From CAUSKK01 sp963532425 (lineage in GTDB: Bacteria > Pseudomonadota > Gammaproteobacteria > Cardiobacteriales > Cardiobacteriaceae), in contig CAUSKK010000002.1 of the NCBI GenBank assembly GCA_963532425.1, positions 158,830 through 222,829 on the forward strand: a stretch of 64,000 nt of DNA. Direction: 5' to 3'. Positions within the stretch are counted from its first letter, which is position 1; each line of letters starts with the position of its first letter. A model generated the notes under the pieces. That model saw nothing but the letters and a program-made list of their open reading frames with translations. It did not search any database and had not been told where the DNA came from. Below are positions 16,241 through 24,484 of the stretch, in pieces. The translations under genes and the position numbers were made by a program.

Positions 16241-17317
16241 TTATAAACGAACTATTAGTTTTTTTACGACAGCATTACCCACTTCTTCCGTGGAAAATGC
16301 TTTATTTTGAGCGCCAACTATATCGGCCGTTCCAATAGCCTGACTAATGCATTCACTAATGGCCGAATCAATTTTTTCTGCCAGTGCATTTTCATTGAAT
16401 GAATAACGCAACATTAACGCCACAGACCGTAACATGGCATAGGGATTTGCAATATTTTGGCCGGCAATATCCGGCGCCGAACCATGAATGGGTTCATAGA
16501 GGCCAAAACCATCGCTGCGCAATGAGGCCGAGGGCAATAGGCCAATGGAGCCGGTGAGCATGGAAGCCTCATCAGAAAGAATATCGCCGAATAAATTGCC
16601 GGTAACGATAACATCGAATTGGCGCGGATTACGCACCAGCTGCATGGCGGCGTTATCCACCAACATATGGGTTAATTCCACCTCGGGATAATCTTTGCCC
16701 AATTCAATCAGCGTTTCGCGCCAGAGCTGGGAGCTTTCCAGCACGTTCATTTTGTCGATGGAGCAGAGCCGGCGGGAGCGCTTCAGGGCCGCCTCGAAGG
16801 CGATTTTACCGAGGCGCCGCACCTCGCTTTCACTGTAAATCAGGGTGTTGTAGCCCACCCGTTCGCCGTTGCGCTGCTCCAGGCCCCGGGGCTGGCCGAA
16901 GTAGATGCCGCCGGTGAGTTCGCGCACGATGAGCAGGTCGAGGTCGCGCACCAGCTCGGCCTTCAGGCTGGAGCGTTCCACCAGCGCCGCTTCCACCTGC
17001 ACCGGGCGCAGATTGGCGAACAGGCCCAAATCGGCGCGCAGCTGCAGCAGGCCGGTTTCTGGCCGCTGGGCCCGGGGGAGATTGTCCCAGCGCGGGCCGC
17101 CCACCGCCGCCAGCAGCACCGCATCCACCCGCCGCGCCGCCGCCCGGGTGGCCGCCGGATAGGGTTCACCGCTGGCTTCCACCGCCGCGCCGCCAATGGG
17201 CGCCTCCTCCCAGTCCAAGGCCAGCCCCCTTTCCCGGAGCACCGTCAATAGTTTTTTGGCCTGGGCCATAATTTCCGGCCCAATGCCATCACCGGCCAAC
17301 AGTAATATTTTTTTCAT
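16241..17317 (-). CDS. leuB: 3-isopropylmalate dehydrogenase
   Basis: 358-residue NAD-dependent enzyme that oxidises and decarboxylates 3-isopropylmalate in leucine synthesis. It shows the N-terminal LLAGDGIGPEI, the substrate-binding arginines and KMNVLESS segment, and the metal-binding aspartates in GNLFGDILSDEASML. Length matches the family. It follows leuD after a 260-bp gap that has one exact GAAGCGCTTC at 17461 and no gene. The asd gene often found between leuB and fimV is absent here. Confidence 0.97.
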   Translation of the reverse strand: MKKILLLAGDGIGPEIMAQAKKLLTVLRERGLALDWEEAPIGGAAVEASGEPYPAATRAAARRVDAVLLAAVGGPRWDNLPRAQRPETGLLQLRADLGLFANLRPVQVEAALVERSSLKAELVRDLDLLIVRELTGGIYFGQPRGLEQRNGERVGYNTLIYSESEVRRLGKIAFEAALKRSRRLCSIDKMNVLESSQLWRETLIELGKDYPEVELTHMLVDNAAMQLVRNPRQFDVIVTGNLFGDILSDEASMLTGSIGLLPSASLRSDGFGLYEPIHGSAPDIAGQNIANPYAMLRSVALMLRYSFNENALAEKIDSAISECISQAIGTADIVGAQNKAFSTEEVGNAVVKKLIVRL

Positions 17318-17577
17318 AGATTTCTTCTCAAAAGATAAAGCGCTTTTATATTGCCGCTATTTCGTTTTATTTATCCGCGCGGCCCCTGAATTCAAAAGAG
17401 ACTTTTCTATTTTGGCAGAAGCGCTATTCCTCCAGCAATATTTATTCGACTATTAATAGAGAAGCGCTTCGCTGCCCAATCTTTTATTTGCTGAATTCTT
17501 TTATTCAGTTGGCGAAGAAACTATTCCCTTTCGCCGGCGGAATAATTGCAATTATTTCGCCGGAACAATTGGAGGCT

Positions 17578-18213
17578 TTAGAACTTTTGTTTTGGGTCGT
17601 TGATGAGCCAGGGCTGGGCCGCCAGCCGTTTGGCCTCAAAGGCCCGGATAAGCTCGGCCTGGCGTAGGGTTTGGCCGATATCGTCCAGGCCCTGCAGCAG
17701 CGCCTGGCGGCGGAATTCGTCCACCTGGAAGGGGAAGCGCTTCCCGGCGGCGATGATGATTTGTTGGGCTAAATCCACAGTCAGGGGAAGCGCTTCGTCC
17801 GGGGGAAGCGCTTCGCTCAGGGCAAAGAGGGCGTCGGCGTCCGACGGGCTGACCAGCGCCGGCAGCAGGCCATTTTTAAAGCAGTTGCTGTAGAAAATAT
17901 CGCCGAAGGAGGGCGCAATGACGGCGCGGATGCCGTAGTCGTCCAGAGCCCAGACCGCGTGTTCCCGCGAGGAACCACAGCCGAAATTATGGCCGGCCAG
18001 CAGAAATTTGGCGCCGGCATAGCGCGGCTGGTTCAGGACGAAATCCGGGTTGGGGGTGCGGTCGGGCAGATAGCGCTCGTCGTCAAAAAGATACTGGCCG
18101 AAGCCGATTTTGTTGATTTTCTTCAGGTATTCCTTCGGTAGGAGGGCGTCGGTGTCGATGTTGCTGCGGTAGAACGGCACCAGCAGGCCGCTTTCGTGGG
18201 TAAAGGCTTTCAA
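17578..18213 (-). CDS. leuD: 3-isopropylmalate dehydratase small subunit
   Basis: 211-residue small subunit that pairs with LeuC to isomerise 2- to 3-isopropylmalate. The motif FGCGSSREHAVWAL is present near residue 72. The start is a TTG: the segment AGGAATCCCATTGAAAGCC has a good AGGA ribosome site seven bases before TTG, and no in-frame ATG exists upstream before leuC. Three palindrome copies lie in the last third and read as SEALP, DEALP and GKRFP. Confidence 0.95.
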   Translation of the reverse strand: MKAFTHESGLLVPFYRSNIDTDALLPKEYLKKINKIGFGQYLFDDERYLPDRTPNPDFVLNQPRYAGAKFLLAGHNFGCGSSREHAVWALDDYGIRAVIAPSFGDIFYSNCFKNGLLPALVSPSDADALFALSEALPPDEALPLTVDLAQQIIIAAGKRFPFQVDEFRRQALLQGLDDIGQTLRQAELIRAFEAKRLAAQPWLINDPKQKF

Positions 18214-18260
18214 TGGGATTCCTCATGGGGGGCCGGCGGACCCCGGCCCCGAATGGCTTG

Positions 18261-19667
18261 TTAGATGGGTTTGAAAAAGGCGCGACCATCGACGAAATGG
18301 CCGTGCACCGCCGCCAGCGCCGCCATGGCCGGACTGACCAGATAGGTGCGGGCACCCTGGCCCTGGCGACCCTCGAAATTGCGGTTGGAGGTGGAGGCGC
18401 AGGCCAGGCCAGCCGGCAATTTGTCTTCGTTCATGGCCAGGCACATGGAACAGCCTGGCGAGCGCCACTCGAAGCCGGCGGCCCGGAAGATTTCGTCCAG
18501 TCCCTCGGCCTCGGCCTGGGCCTTGACCAGCCCGGAGCCCGGCACCACCAGCGCCATTTGAATGTTCGGGGCCAGGCGCCGGCCTTCGAGCAGCCGGGCG
18601 GCCAGACGCAAATCCTCGATGCGGGCGTTGGTGCAGGAGCCGATGAAAATGGCGTCCAGCGGGAATTCGCCCACCGGCTGGCCCTCGCGGAGATTCATAT
18701 AGGCCAGGGCCCGCTGCCAGTCGCGGCGTTGGCTTTCGCTGCGGGCCTCACTCAGATAGGGCACCCGGCCGTCCACGTCCACCACCATTTCCGGCGACGT
18801 GCCCCAGCTCACCTGGGGTTTGATGGCGCTGCCGTCCAGAAAAACTTCGGCGTCGAAGCGGGCGTCCGGGTCGCTGACCAGCGAGCGGAAATAGGCCTCG
18901 GCCCGGGGCCAGAGCTCGCCCTTGGGGCTGTGCGGCCGGGGGCGGATATAGGCGATGGTGGTGTCGTCCACGGCCATGAGTCCGGCCCGGGCGCCGGCCT
19001 CGATGGACATGTTGCAGATGGTCATGCGCGCTTCCATGGACAGGCCGCGAATGGTGCTGCCGGCGAATTCCAGGGTGTAGCCGGTGCCGCCGCCGGCGCC
19101 GATGGTGGCGATGATTTTCAGCATCACATCCTTGGCAAAAACCCCCGGCTGCAGGGCACCATCGACGGTGATGCGCATGGTTTTGGTCTTTTTCTGAATC
19201 AGGCACTGGGTGGCCATGACGTGTTCCACCTCGCTGGTGCCGATGCCAAAGGCCAGGGCGGCAAAGGCCCCGTGGGTGGAGGTATGGGAATCGCCGCAAA
19301 CAAGGGTCATGCCGGGCAGGGTTAGCCCCTGCTCCGGGCCGATGACGTGAACGATGCCCTGGCGCGGGTCGCGCTGGCCGAAGAGGCTGATGCCAAATTC
19401 GGCACAGTTCTGTTCCAGGGCCGCCAGCTGGGCCTGGGAGACCTCATCGACGTGGCCGCTGGCACGGGTGGGGACGTTGTGGTCGGGCACCGCCTGCATC
19501 GAGGACACGCGCCAGGGCTGGCGGCCGGCCAGCCGCAGGCCGTCGAAGGGCTGGGGCGACGTAACCTCGTGAATCAGGTGGCGGTCAATGTAGAGCAGGG
19601 TTTGCTCCTCCTGCTGGGCGACGCAGTGTTCGTCCCAGAGCTTGTCGTAGAGGGTTCTAGCGGCCAT
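18261..19667 (-). CDS. leuC: 3-isopropylmalate dehydratase large subunit
   Basis: 468-residue aconitase-family subunit carrying the 4Fe-4S cluster. The cluster cysteines appear in GSCTN and PGCSMCLAMN; the segment GMTLVCGDSHTSTHGAFA is typical. I chose the ATG at MAARTLYDKLWDEH because homologues begin there; an upstream in-frame ATG would add 11 residues inside lysA. The chosen start overlaps the lysA stop by 11 bp, so lysA and leuC are probably co-transcribed. Confidence 0.96.
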   Translation of the reverse strand: MAARTLYDKLWDEHCVAQQEEQTLLYIDRHLIHEVTSPQPFDGLRLAGRQPWRVSSMQAVPDHNVPTRASGHVDEVSQAQLAALEQNCAEFGISLFGQRDPRQGIVHVIGPEQGLTLPGMTLVCGDSHTSTHGAFAALAFGIGTSEVEHVMATQCLIQKKTKTMRITVDGALQPGVFAKDVMLKIIATIGAGGGTGYTLEFAGSTIRGLSMEARMTICNMSIEAGARAGLMAVDDTTIAYIRPRPHSPKGELWPRAEAYFRSLVSDPDARFDAEVFLDGSAIKPQVSWGTSPEMVVDVDGRVPYLSEARSESQRRDWQRALAYMNLREGQPVGEFPLDAIFIGSCTNARIEDLRLAARLLEGRRLAPNIQMALVVPGSGLVKAQAEAEGLDEIFRAAGFEWRSPGCSMCLAMNEDKLPAGLACASTSNRNFEGRQGQGARTYLVSPAMAALAAVHGHFVDGRAFFKPI

Positions 19668-20898
19668 GAAGCGCTTCCAGTTCGTCGGCCCAGAGGGCAT
19701 GAAGCGCTTCCCGGCGCCGAATCAGATGCAGCTGGTTTTCGTCCCAGAGCAGTTCCGGCAGCCGGGGGCGGCTGTTGTAGTTGGACGACATGGCAAAGCC
19801 GTAGGCACCGACGCCGGCCATGGCGATGAGGTCGCCGGTGTTCATGGGTAGGGCATAGTCCTTGGCAAAGCAATCGCCGCTCTCACAGACCGGCCCGACG
19901 ATGTCCTGCACCGTGGCCGGGTCCCCGGGCCGGCTGAGATTGCGGAACTGGGGTTTGGCCTGGTAGAGGGCCGGACGCAGATAGTCATTCATGGCACTGT
20001 CGAGCATGACGAAGCGGCGGCCGTGCTGCTCCTTCACCGCCACCACCCGGGACAGGAGCAGGGCGCTATTGCCAACGATGGAGCGGCCCGGCTGCAGCTG
20101 GAGGGCGTAGGGGGTGCCGGCCAGCACCTGGGCCAGCTCGTCCCGAAGCGCTTCGGGCTGGGGCACCGTCTGGCCCTCGAACATTTCGATGCCGAGGCCA
20201 CCGCCGATGTCCAGATGGTCGATAGCAATGCCAAGCGCTTCCAGGCGCCGGGCCAAAGCCAGCAGGGATTCGGCCGCCGTGCGGAAGGGAGCCAGCGTTG
20301 TAATCTGCGAACCGATGTGGCAGCCGATGCCCTTGATTTCCAGCGCCGGCTGCTGGGCGGCCCAACGGTAGAGCGCTTCGGCCTGCTCCAGGGCAATGCC
20401 GAATTTATTTTCCTTGAGGCCGGTGGCGATGTAGGGGTGGGTCTGGGCGTCCACCTCGGGGTTGATGCGCAGGGCAATGGGCGCCCGCCGGCCCTGGGCC
20501 GCCGCCAGCTGGGCCAGCCGTTCCAGTTCGGCCGGGCTCTCCACATTGAAACAGCCAATGCCCACCTCCAGGGCCCGGCGGATTTCCGCATCGCCCTTGG
20601 CCACGCCGGAAAAGACGATGCCGGCCGCCGGCGCCCCGGCCAGCAGCACCCGCTCCAACTCGCCGACGGAAACGATGTCAAAGCCGGCGCCCAGCTGGTG
20701 CAACAGGCGCAGAATGCTGAGATTGCCGTTGGCCTTCACCGCATAGTGAATGCGCAGCGGCCGGCCGTTGATACTGCCCCGGTAGCGGCGAAAGCGCTCC
20801 CGGATGAAGGCGCCGCTGTATAGATATAATGGCGTGCCCTGGTCGGCGGCCAGCTGTTCGAAGTTTATTTCTTTGAAATCATTGAGAATTTGCCACAT
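19657..20898 (-). CDS. lysA: Diaminopimelate decarboxylase
   Basis: 413-residue PLP enzyme making lysine from meso-diaminopimelate. The PLP lysine lies in IHYAVKANGN, with HIGSQI and the dimer-interface cysteine motif CESGDCFAKDY further on. I start it at MWQILNDF, which fits homologues; a longer in-frame reading would run back through most of lptM. It overlaps the lptM end by 20 bp. The last codons carry two palindrome copies (REALHAL and LEALHGR). Confidence 0.96.
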   Translation of the reverse strand: MWQILNDFKEINFEQLAADQGTPLYLYSGAFIRERFRRYRGSINGRPLRIHYAVKANGNLSILRLLHQLGAGFDIVSVGELERVLLAGAPAAGIVFSGVAKGDAEIRRALEVGIGCFNVESPAELERLAQLAAAQGRRAPIALRINPEVDAQTHPYIATGLKENKFGIALEQAEALYRWAAQQPALEIKGIGCHIGSQITTLAPFRTAAESLLALARRLEALGIAIDHLDIGGGLGIEMFEGQTVPQPEALRDELAQVLAGTPYALQLQPGRSIVGNSALLLSRVVAVKEQHGRRFVMLDSAMNDYLRPALYQAKPQFRNLSRPGDPATVQDIVGPVCESGDCFAKDYALPMNTGDLIAMAGVGAYGFAMSSNYNSRPRLPELLWDENQLHLIRRREALHALWADELEALHGR

Positions 20899-20989
20899 GG
20901 TGTTCCGGCTCCTCGGGAAGGTATAAATCGCCCTTTTGGCCACAGGCGCCGAGCAGCAGAGCCAGCGCCAGAATACATTTTTGCCCCAT
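20879..20989 (-). CDS. lptM: LptM (YifL)-like small outer-membrane lipoprotein
   Basis: 36-residue lipoprotein with signal peptide MGQKCILALALLLGAC and the diagnostic CGQKGDLYLPEEP after the lipidated cysteine. LptM stabilises the LPS translocon LptDE and promotes its disulfide maturation. It precedes and overlaps lysA, the usual neighbour in many proteobacteria. It starts only 28 bp from the divergent esterase gene. Confidence 0.9.
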   Translation of the reverse strand: MGQKCILALALLLGACGQKGDLYLPEEPEHHVANSQ

Positions 20990-21017
20990 AAGTATTACGC
21001 GAAAAAAAGGAAAGATT

Positions 21018-21650
21018 ATGCAACAGCAACTGGAAAAAATCACGATTGACGGGTCGGAAAAGGCAACGCAAACAATCATTTGGCTCCACGGCTACGGGGC
21101 CGATGGCTATGATTTTGTGTCGCTGATTCCCTCGCTGCGGCTGGCGCCCAGCACCCGGGTTATTCTGCCCTCGGCGCCACTCCGGCCGGTGCAAATCAAC
21201 GGCAACCAGCCCATTCGGGCCTGGTATGACATCGGCGACCTGCGTCTTGACTGGGAGGATGTGGCCGGCATCGAACGAAGCGCTTCCCAGCTCCAGGCCC
21301 TGGGAGCCGAGGAATTGGCCGCCGGCCGGCGGCTGCTCTATGTGGGTTTCTCCCAGGGCGGGGTGCTGGCCCTCTGGCTCGGCACGCGGACGCCCTGCAA
21401 CGGCGCCATTGGCCTGTCCACCTATCTGGCCGATGCCGACCACACGCCGCCCCCGAGTGATGAACGTCCGCTGCTGCTGATGCATGGCCACGATGATGAG
21501 GTCATTCCGCTGAAACGGGGCCAGCAGGCCCGGGAGCGGCTACAGGCACTAGGCTACCAGCCCCGGTGGCTGAGCTATGACATGGGCCATCAGGTTTGCC
21601 CCCGCCAGGTTGGTGATTTGGAAAAACACCTGCGACAGCTGGGATTTTGA
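21018..21650 (+). CDS. Alpha/beta-hydrolase carboxylesterase (EstB/YpfH-like phospholipase/carboxylesterase family)
   Basis: 210-residue cytoplasmic serine hydrolase. The family signature WLHGYGADGYDF forms the oxyanion region; the nucleophile is in GFSQGG near residue 114; the aspartate lies in GHDDEVIP and the histidine in MGHQVCP. These fit the carboxylesterase/acyl-protein thioesterase family. Natural substrate unknown. Transcribed away from lptM across a 28-bp gap. Confidence 0.92.
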   Translation: MQQQLEKITIDGSEKATQTIIWLHGYGADGYDFVSLIPSLRLAPSTRVILPSAPLRPVQINGNQPIRAWYDIGDLRLDWEDVAGIERSASQLQALGAEELAAGRRLLYVGFSQGGVLALWLGTRTPCNGAIGLSTYLADADHTPPPSDERPLLLMHGHDDEVIPLKRGQQARERLQALGYQPRWLSYDMGHQVCPRQVGDLEKHLRQLGF

Positions 21651-21688
21651 TTTAAAATCGGCCTTTTCTTAAGGAAGGACAATAAATT

Positions 21689-22138
21689 ATGAAAAAAATC
21701 ATTATATTAGCCGTTTTATGCAGTTGGACTGCACAGGCGCAAACCGTAACCTCAACTCCCAGTGCCACACCAAGTGTAACGCCCACTGTAACCCCTGGTA
21801 CTGTTATTGGCTATAGCCCAAGTGGGGTTGCCATGCTTGCACCGCCAGAAGGACAGACCATGGACCCTATTCCAACCAATGTTGCCGACGTGGCTCCAAA
21901 AGAGGGCGCCCCCACCTTTAACCGTCCCGGCAGTACGCCCATAAATAAGGCCAGTAACGCCACTGAAGCAAACCAGGAAACGACCACGCCCGCAGTTAGC
22001 CCGAGCCCAACGCCGGTAGCCTTTTGCTCCGGTGAGGGGGAGAAAGTGATTACAGTCAATCGGAATGGTCGACTGGAAGAGCTGTGCCTGCTTGGCGATG
22101 GCACCACCGTTAATCAGGCTGGCTACGGTAAAAAATAA
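21689..22138 (+). CDS. Small exported protein of unknown function, Thr/Pro/Ser-rich
   Basis: 149 residues with a clean signal peptide (MKKIIILAVLCSWTAQAQ). The body is low-complexity, Thr/Ser/Pro-rich, with VTPTVTPG-type repeats and a second SPSPTP stretch, followed by a compact C terminus containing two cysteines (VAFCSGEGEKVI and LEELCLLGDG) that could form one disulfide. I do not recognise the family. The ribosome site AAGGA precedes the ATG, and a palindrome-pair terminator follows the stop. Confidence 0.75.
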   Translation: MKKIIILAVLCSWTAQAQTVTSTPSATPSVTPTVTPGTVIGYSPSGVAMLAPPEGQTMDPIPTNVADVAPKEGAPTFNRPGSTPINKASNATEANQETTTPAVSPSPTPVAFCSGEGEKVITVNRNGRLEELCLLGDGTTVNQAGYGKK

Positions 22139-22163
22139 TCTTTAGTTAGTATTAATAAAAAAG

Positions 22164-22189
22164 AAGCGCTTCCCGAAGGAAGCGCTTTT
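22164..22189 (+). terminator. Terminator formed by two adjacent palindrome copies
   Basis: AAGCGCTTCC-CGAA-GGAAGCGCTT makes a perfect 10-bp stem with a tetraloop, flanked by A-rich and T-rich runs, so it could act on both strands: for the exported protein gene and for the tRNA cluster. Confidence 0.85.
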
Positions 22190-22258
22190 GGTTTATAGAA
22201 AAGGTGAAAAGTTTTTCTATACACATGCTACGAAAATAAAAAACAACAATGACAAAAC

Positions 22259-22334
22259 TGGCGTCCCCTAGGGGATTCGAACCCCTGTTATCGCCGTGAA
22301 AGGGCGGTGTCCTAGGCCTCTAGACGAAGGGGAC
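22259..22334 (-). tRNA. tRNA-Glu (anticodon TTC)
   Basis: 76 nt with encoded CCA and perfect acceptor stem (GTCCCCT/AGGGGAC). The anticodon loop CTTTCAC gives TTC. The T arm GGTTCGAATCC is standard. The first pair of the anticodon stem reads C27-A43, a mismatch not seen in the companion copy. Confidence 0.97.
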
Positions 22335-22356
22335 AAAGATAAAGGGAAAAGAAAAG

Positions 22357-22432
22357 TGGCATCTCCTAGGGGAATCGAACCCCTGTTACCGCCGTGAAAG
22401 GGCGATGTCCTGGACCGCTAGACGAAGGAGAC
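22357..22432 (-). tRNA. tRNA-Glu (anticodon TTC), second copy
   Basis: 76 nt with encoded CCA. Same anticodon and T arm as the neighbouring copy, but differing in the acceptor stem (GTCTCCT/AGGAGAT, ending in G1-U72 wobble), the D loop, and position 27 (U27-G43 wobble). Confidence 0.96.
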
Positions 22433-22438
22433 AGAAAT

Positions 22439-22514
<76 letters not shown>

Positions 22515-22639
22515 ACATGCTGATTGAGAAGTGGCTAGTTTAGTGACGAAACCTCAATCTGTCAAACAATTTTTTAGCTAATTTAATAATTCATTGTTTT
22601 TAAATTGTTTTTAACGGATGATGCTCTGTAAAAAACGCG

Positions 22640-23209
22640 GATGAACTCATGCTGAGAAGTTCTGTGGCAGCACTAGCGCCCGAATAATGCCCACTGCTGA
22701 CCGAAGCTGATGGGAAGTGGTTAGCCCTGTCGGCCAGCCCCACCTTGGCCACAGCAGCCGAAGCGCTTCCTGCCGGGCCTGCTTCCAACTCTGACCCTGC
22801 ACCACCACCGGCGTCTCCATCACGGTTTTCCGGGGCGCTTTTATGGGGGAAAGAAAATGTTGGAAAACCATACTGGTTTTGCGCCGCCAGTGCTGAATAT
22901 CGGCCTTGCTCGGTGCCACCGCAAAATCAATGGTTAAATCCGGAAAACGACGCTGGCCGCGTTCGGATCGTTCCAAAGGATTGAGGCAGCGTAAAAATTT
23001 GGTTTTGCCGGAGCTAGAGGAGCCCAGAATGACCATAATGCTGCCGCCGGCAATCCTGAGGCTGACATCAGGCAGAATGGTCTGGGTGCTGAAGGTTTTG
23101 TGAATGTTCAGAATGTCTATATTTAGCCACGTACTGGTCCAAGCGTTTTTCCAGGCCAGCCTGTAGCCAATACGGACCGTAACAGAAAACCCAGTAAAAT
23201 TTTCTTCAT
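22640..23209 (-). pseudogene. Decayed amino-acid ABC transporter (ATPase and fused leader remnant)
   Basis: On the minus strand a 28-codon ORF (23123-23209) begins with a good ribosome site and a signal-like MKKILLGFLL, then stops. It runs into the N-terminal half of a GlnQ/HisP-type ATPase: strand LNIHKTFSTQTILPDVSL, a damaged Walker A (LGSSSSGKTKFLRCLNPLE in place of GPSGSGKST), and a degraded Q-loop region (TSMVFQHFLSPIKA). The signature, Walker B and H-loop are missing. The remains look like an internal deletion joining an upstream transporter gene to a truncated ATPase. It could once have served the orphan binding proteins at 4.8-6.9 kb. Confidence 0.75.
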
Positions 23210-23224
23210 AAAAAACTCCTTAAA

Positions 23225-23593
23225 TCAGTAGAAATTAGCTTTCCAGCAATCGCCGATGCGAACGGCGGTAAAGATATCGCGGTCATTATGGCTACCGTCG
23301 GCCCGCACAAACTCCACTTCCACGCTGGCATAGTCGCCCTCAATGGTAATGTTCTGTACCTGGAATTCCTGCACGGTCATAAAAATCTCGCGAACGGCGG
23401 CGCTGTCCCTCTGGCAGCGTTGGCGCAGCGCCGTGCGGTTCTGTTCGTTGCCAGTGGTTACATTAGCAACCACCGCATCACAGTTGCCCACCTTCATGGC
23501 ATTAAGCACATTGACCACGGCCAACCCCGGGCCGGCATTATCCGCCCAGAGTCCCGCCGCAGGGAAAAACATTAGCCACAGTAGATTTCTCAT
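23225..23593 (-). CDS. Small exported protein, NTF2-like (DUF4878-type) domain
   Basis: 122 residues with a signal peptide (MRNLLWLMFFPAAGLWA). The mature part is a short alpha-plus-beta domain (VVNVLNAMKVGNCDAVVANV, then a beta-rich tail ending AVRIGDCWKANFY) that looks like the NTF2-like/DUF4878 fold. The same pattern (about 10 matching positions at each end, including the final W-K-x-x-F) occurs in the next protein upstream, so the two are probably paralogues. Function unknown. Confidence 0.65.
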   Translation of the reverse strand: MRNLLWLMFFPAAGLWADNAGPGLAVVNVLNAMKVGNCDAVVANVTTGNEQNRTALRQRCQRDSAAVREIFMTVQEFQVQNITIEGDYASVEVEFVRADGSHNDRDIFTAVRIGDCWKANFY

Positions 23594-23650
23594 CTGTCCT
23601 TCCTCACTGCTTGCCCGGGAGGGATAAACCAGAACCCCAGCGCCCCGGTC

Positions 23651-23715
23651 GAAGCGCTTCGGTTCCGGCCTGTTGCCCTCTTAAAAAAACGAAGCGCTTC
23701 GGGCAGAAGCGCTTC
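23651..23715. repeat. Three GAAGCGCTTC copies between paralogous exported-protein genes
   Basis: Exact copies begin at 23651, 23691 and 23706 in the 131-bp codirectional gap. Confidence 0.95.
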
Positions 23716-23724
23716 GTGGTGGAA

Positions 23725-24324
23725 TTAGAAGGAGGTTTTCCAGCCCTTCTCGCCCTTCTGCAGGGTGAATTTATCGGCAGGTCGGTCGGCACTCTTGCCG
23801 TCGTCGCCCAGATATTCAATCTCGACAATGGCCTTATCCTTATCGGCCCCGATGATTTCCACTTTGCTCACTTTGAAATCAGCAATGTCCACAAATTCCA
23901 GCTTCAGAGTTTCAATGTCCTTCTTACAGTCGGCCACCATTTCCTCTTTCTGCTCATCGGCGGTCAGTTCCACCTGGGCAATCAGCGCTTCACATTTACC
24001 GTCTTTCAATGCACGAAGGAAGCTCAGCACGGATTCTTCGGGAGTTTCGGCACCCTTGCTGGCTTCGGCTTTGGCTTCCTCAGGTTTGGCTGCTTCGGGT
24101 TTAGTTTCTTCAGTTTTGGCTTCTTCTTTTACTTCCTCGGCTTTGGCGTCTGCTTGGGCTTCTTCACCTTTTGCCTCTTCAGTTTTGGCAGCTTCAGCCT
24201 TGGTTTCGGGTTTAACCTCTTCGGCTTTTACTTCACTCTTCACTTCCTCGCTGGCAGCGGGGGCGTTGTCCTGGGCTGTGGCCCAGCCGGCCAGTAGAAA
24301 ACTCAGCAGTAATAATTTTTTCAT
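23725..24324 (-). CDS. Exported protein with Lys/Glu/Ala-rich linker and NTF2-like (DUF4878-type) domain
   Basis: 199 residues. The signal peptide (MKKLLLLSFLLAGWATAQ) is followed by about 70 residues of charged low-complexity repeats based on EEVKPE/TKAEEAK, then a domain (SVLSFLRALKDGKCEALIAQ to KGEKGWKTSF) similar to the downstream protein. An in-frame ATG five codons earlier exists, but the signal peptide fits this start better. Possibly a periplasmic spacer-plus-sensor or envelope protein; function unknown. Downstream lie three palindromes; two more lie upstream of pth. Confidence 0.65.
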   Translation of the reverse strand: MKKLLLLSFLLAGWATAQDNAPAASEEVKSEVKAEEVKPETKAEAAKTEEAKGEEAQADAKAEEVKEEAKTEETKPEAAKPEEAKAEASKGAETPEESVLSFLRALKDGKCEALIAQVELTADEQKEEMVADCKKDIETLKLEFVDIADFKVSKVEIIGADKDKAIVEIEYLGDDGKSADRPADKFTLQKGEKGWKTSF

Positions 24325-24436
24325 GGTTGTTGTACTCATTAAATAGATGAAAGGGAGCCCAATTCTAGCACGGCCTCTGCCCGGGGCCGAATGACCATTG
24401 GGTTTTGGCCTAGGCCGAGCATGCCGGGTTATAAAA

Positions 24437-24462
24437 GAAGCGCTTCCCGGCCGAAGCGCTTC
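24437..24462. repeat. Paired GAAGCGCTTC copies downstream of pth
   Basis: GAAGCGCTTC-CCGGCC-GAAGCGCTTC occurs in the gap between pth and the upstream promoter region of the charged exported protein. The pair can form a long stem and may end the prs-rplY-pth transcript. Confidence 0.7.
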
Positions 24463-24484
24463 GGGGGAGAGCTAGCGACGCCCC

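Noticed and set aside
22640..23209. Functional ABC ATPase
   Set aside because: Walker A is damaged and the signature, Walker B and H-loop are absent.
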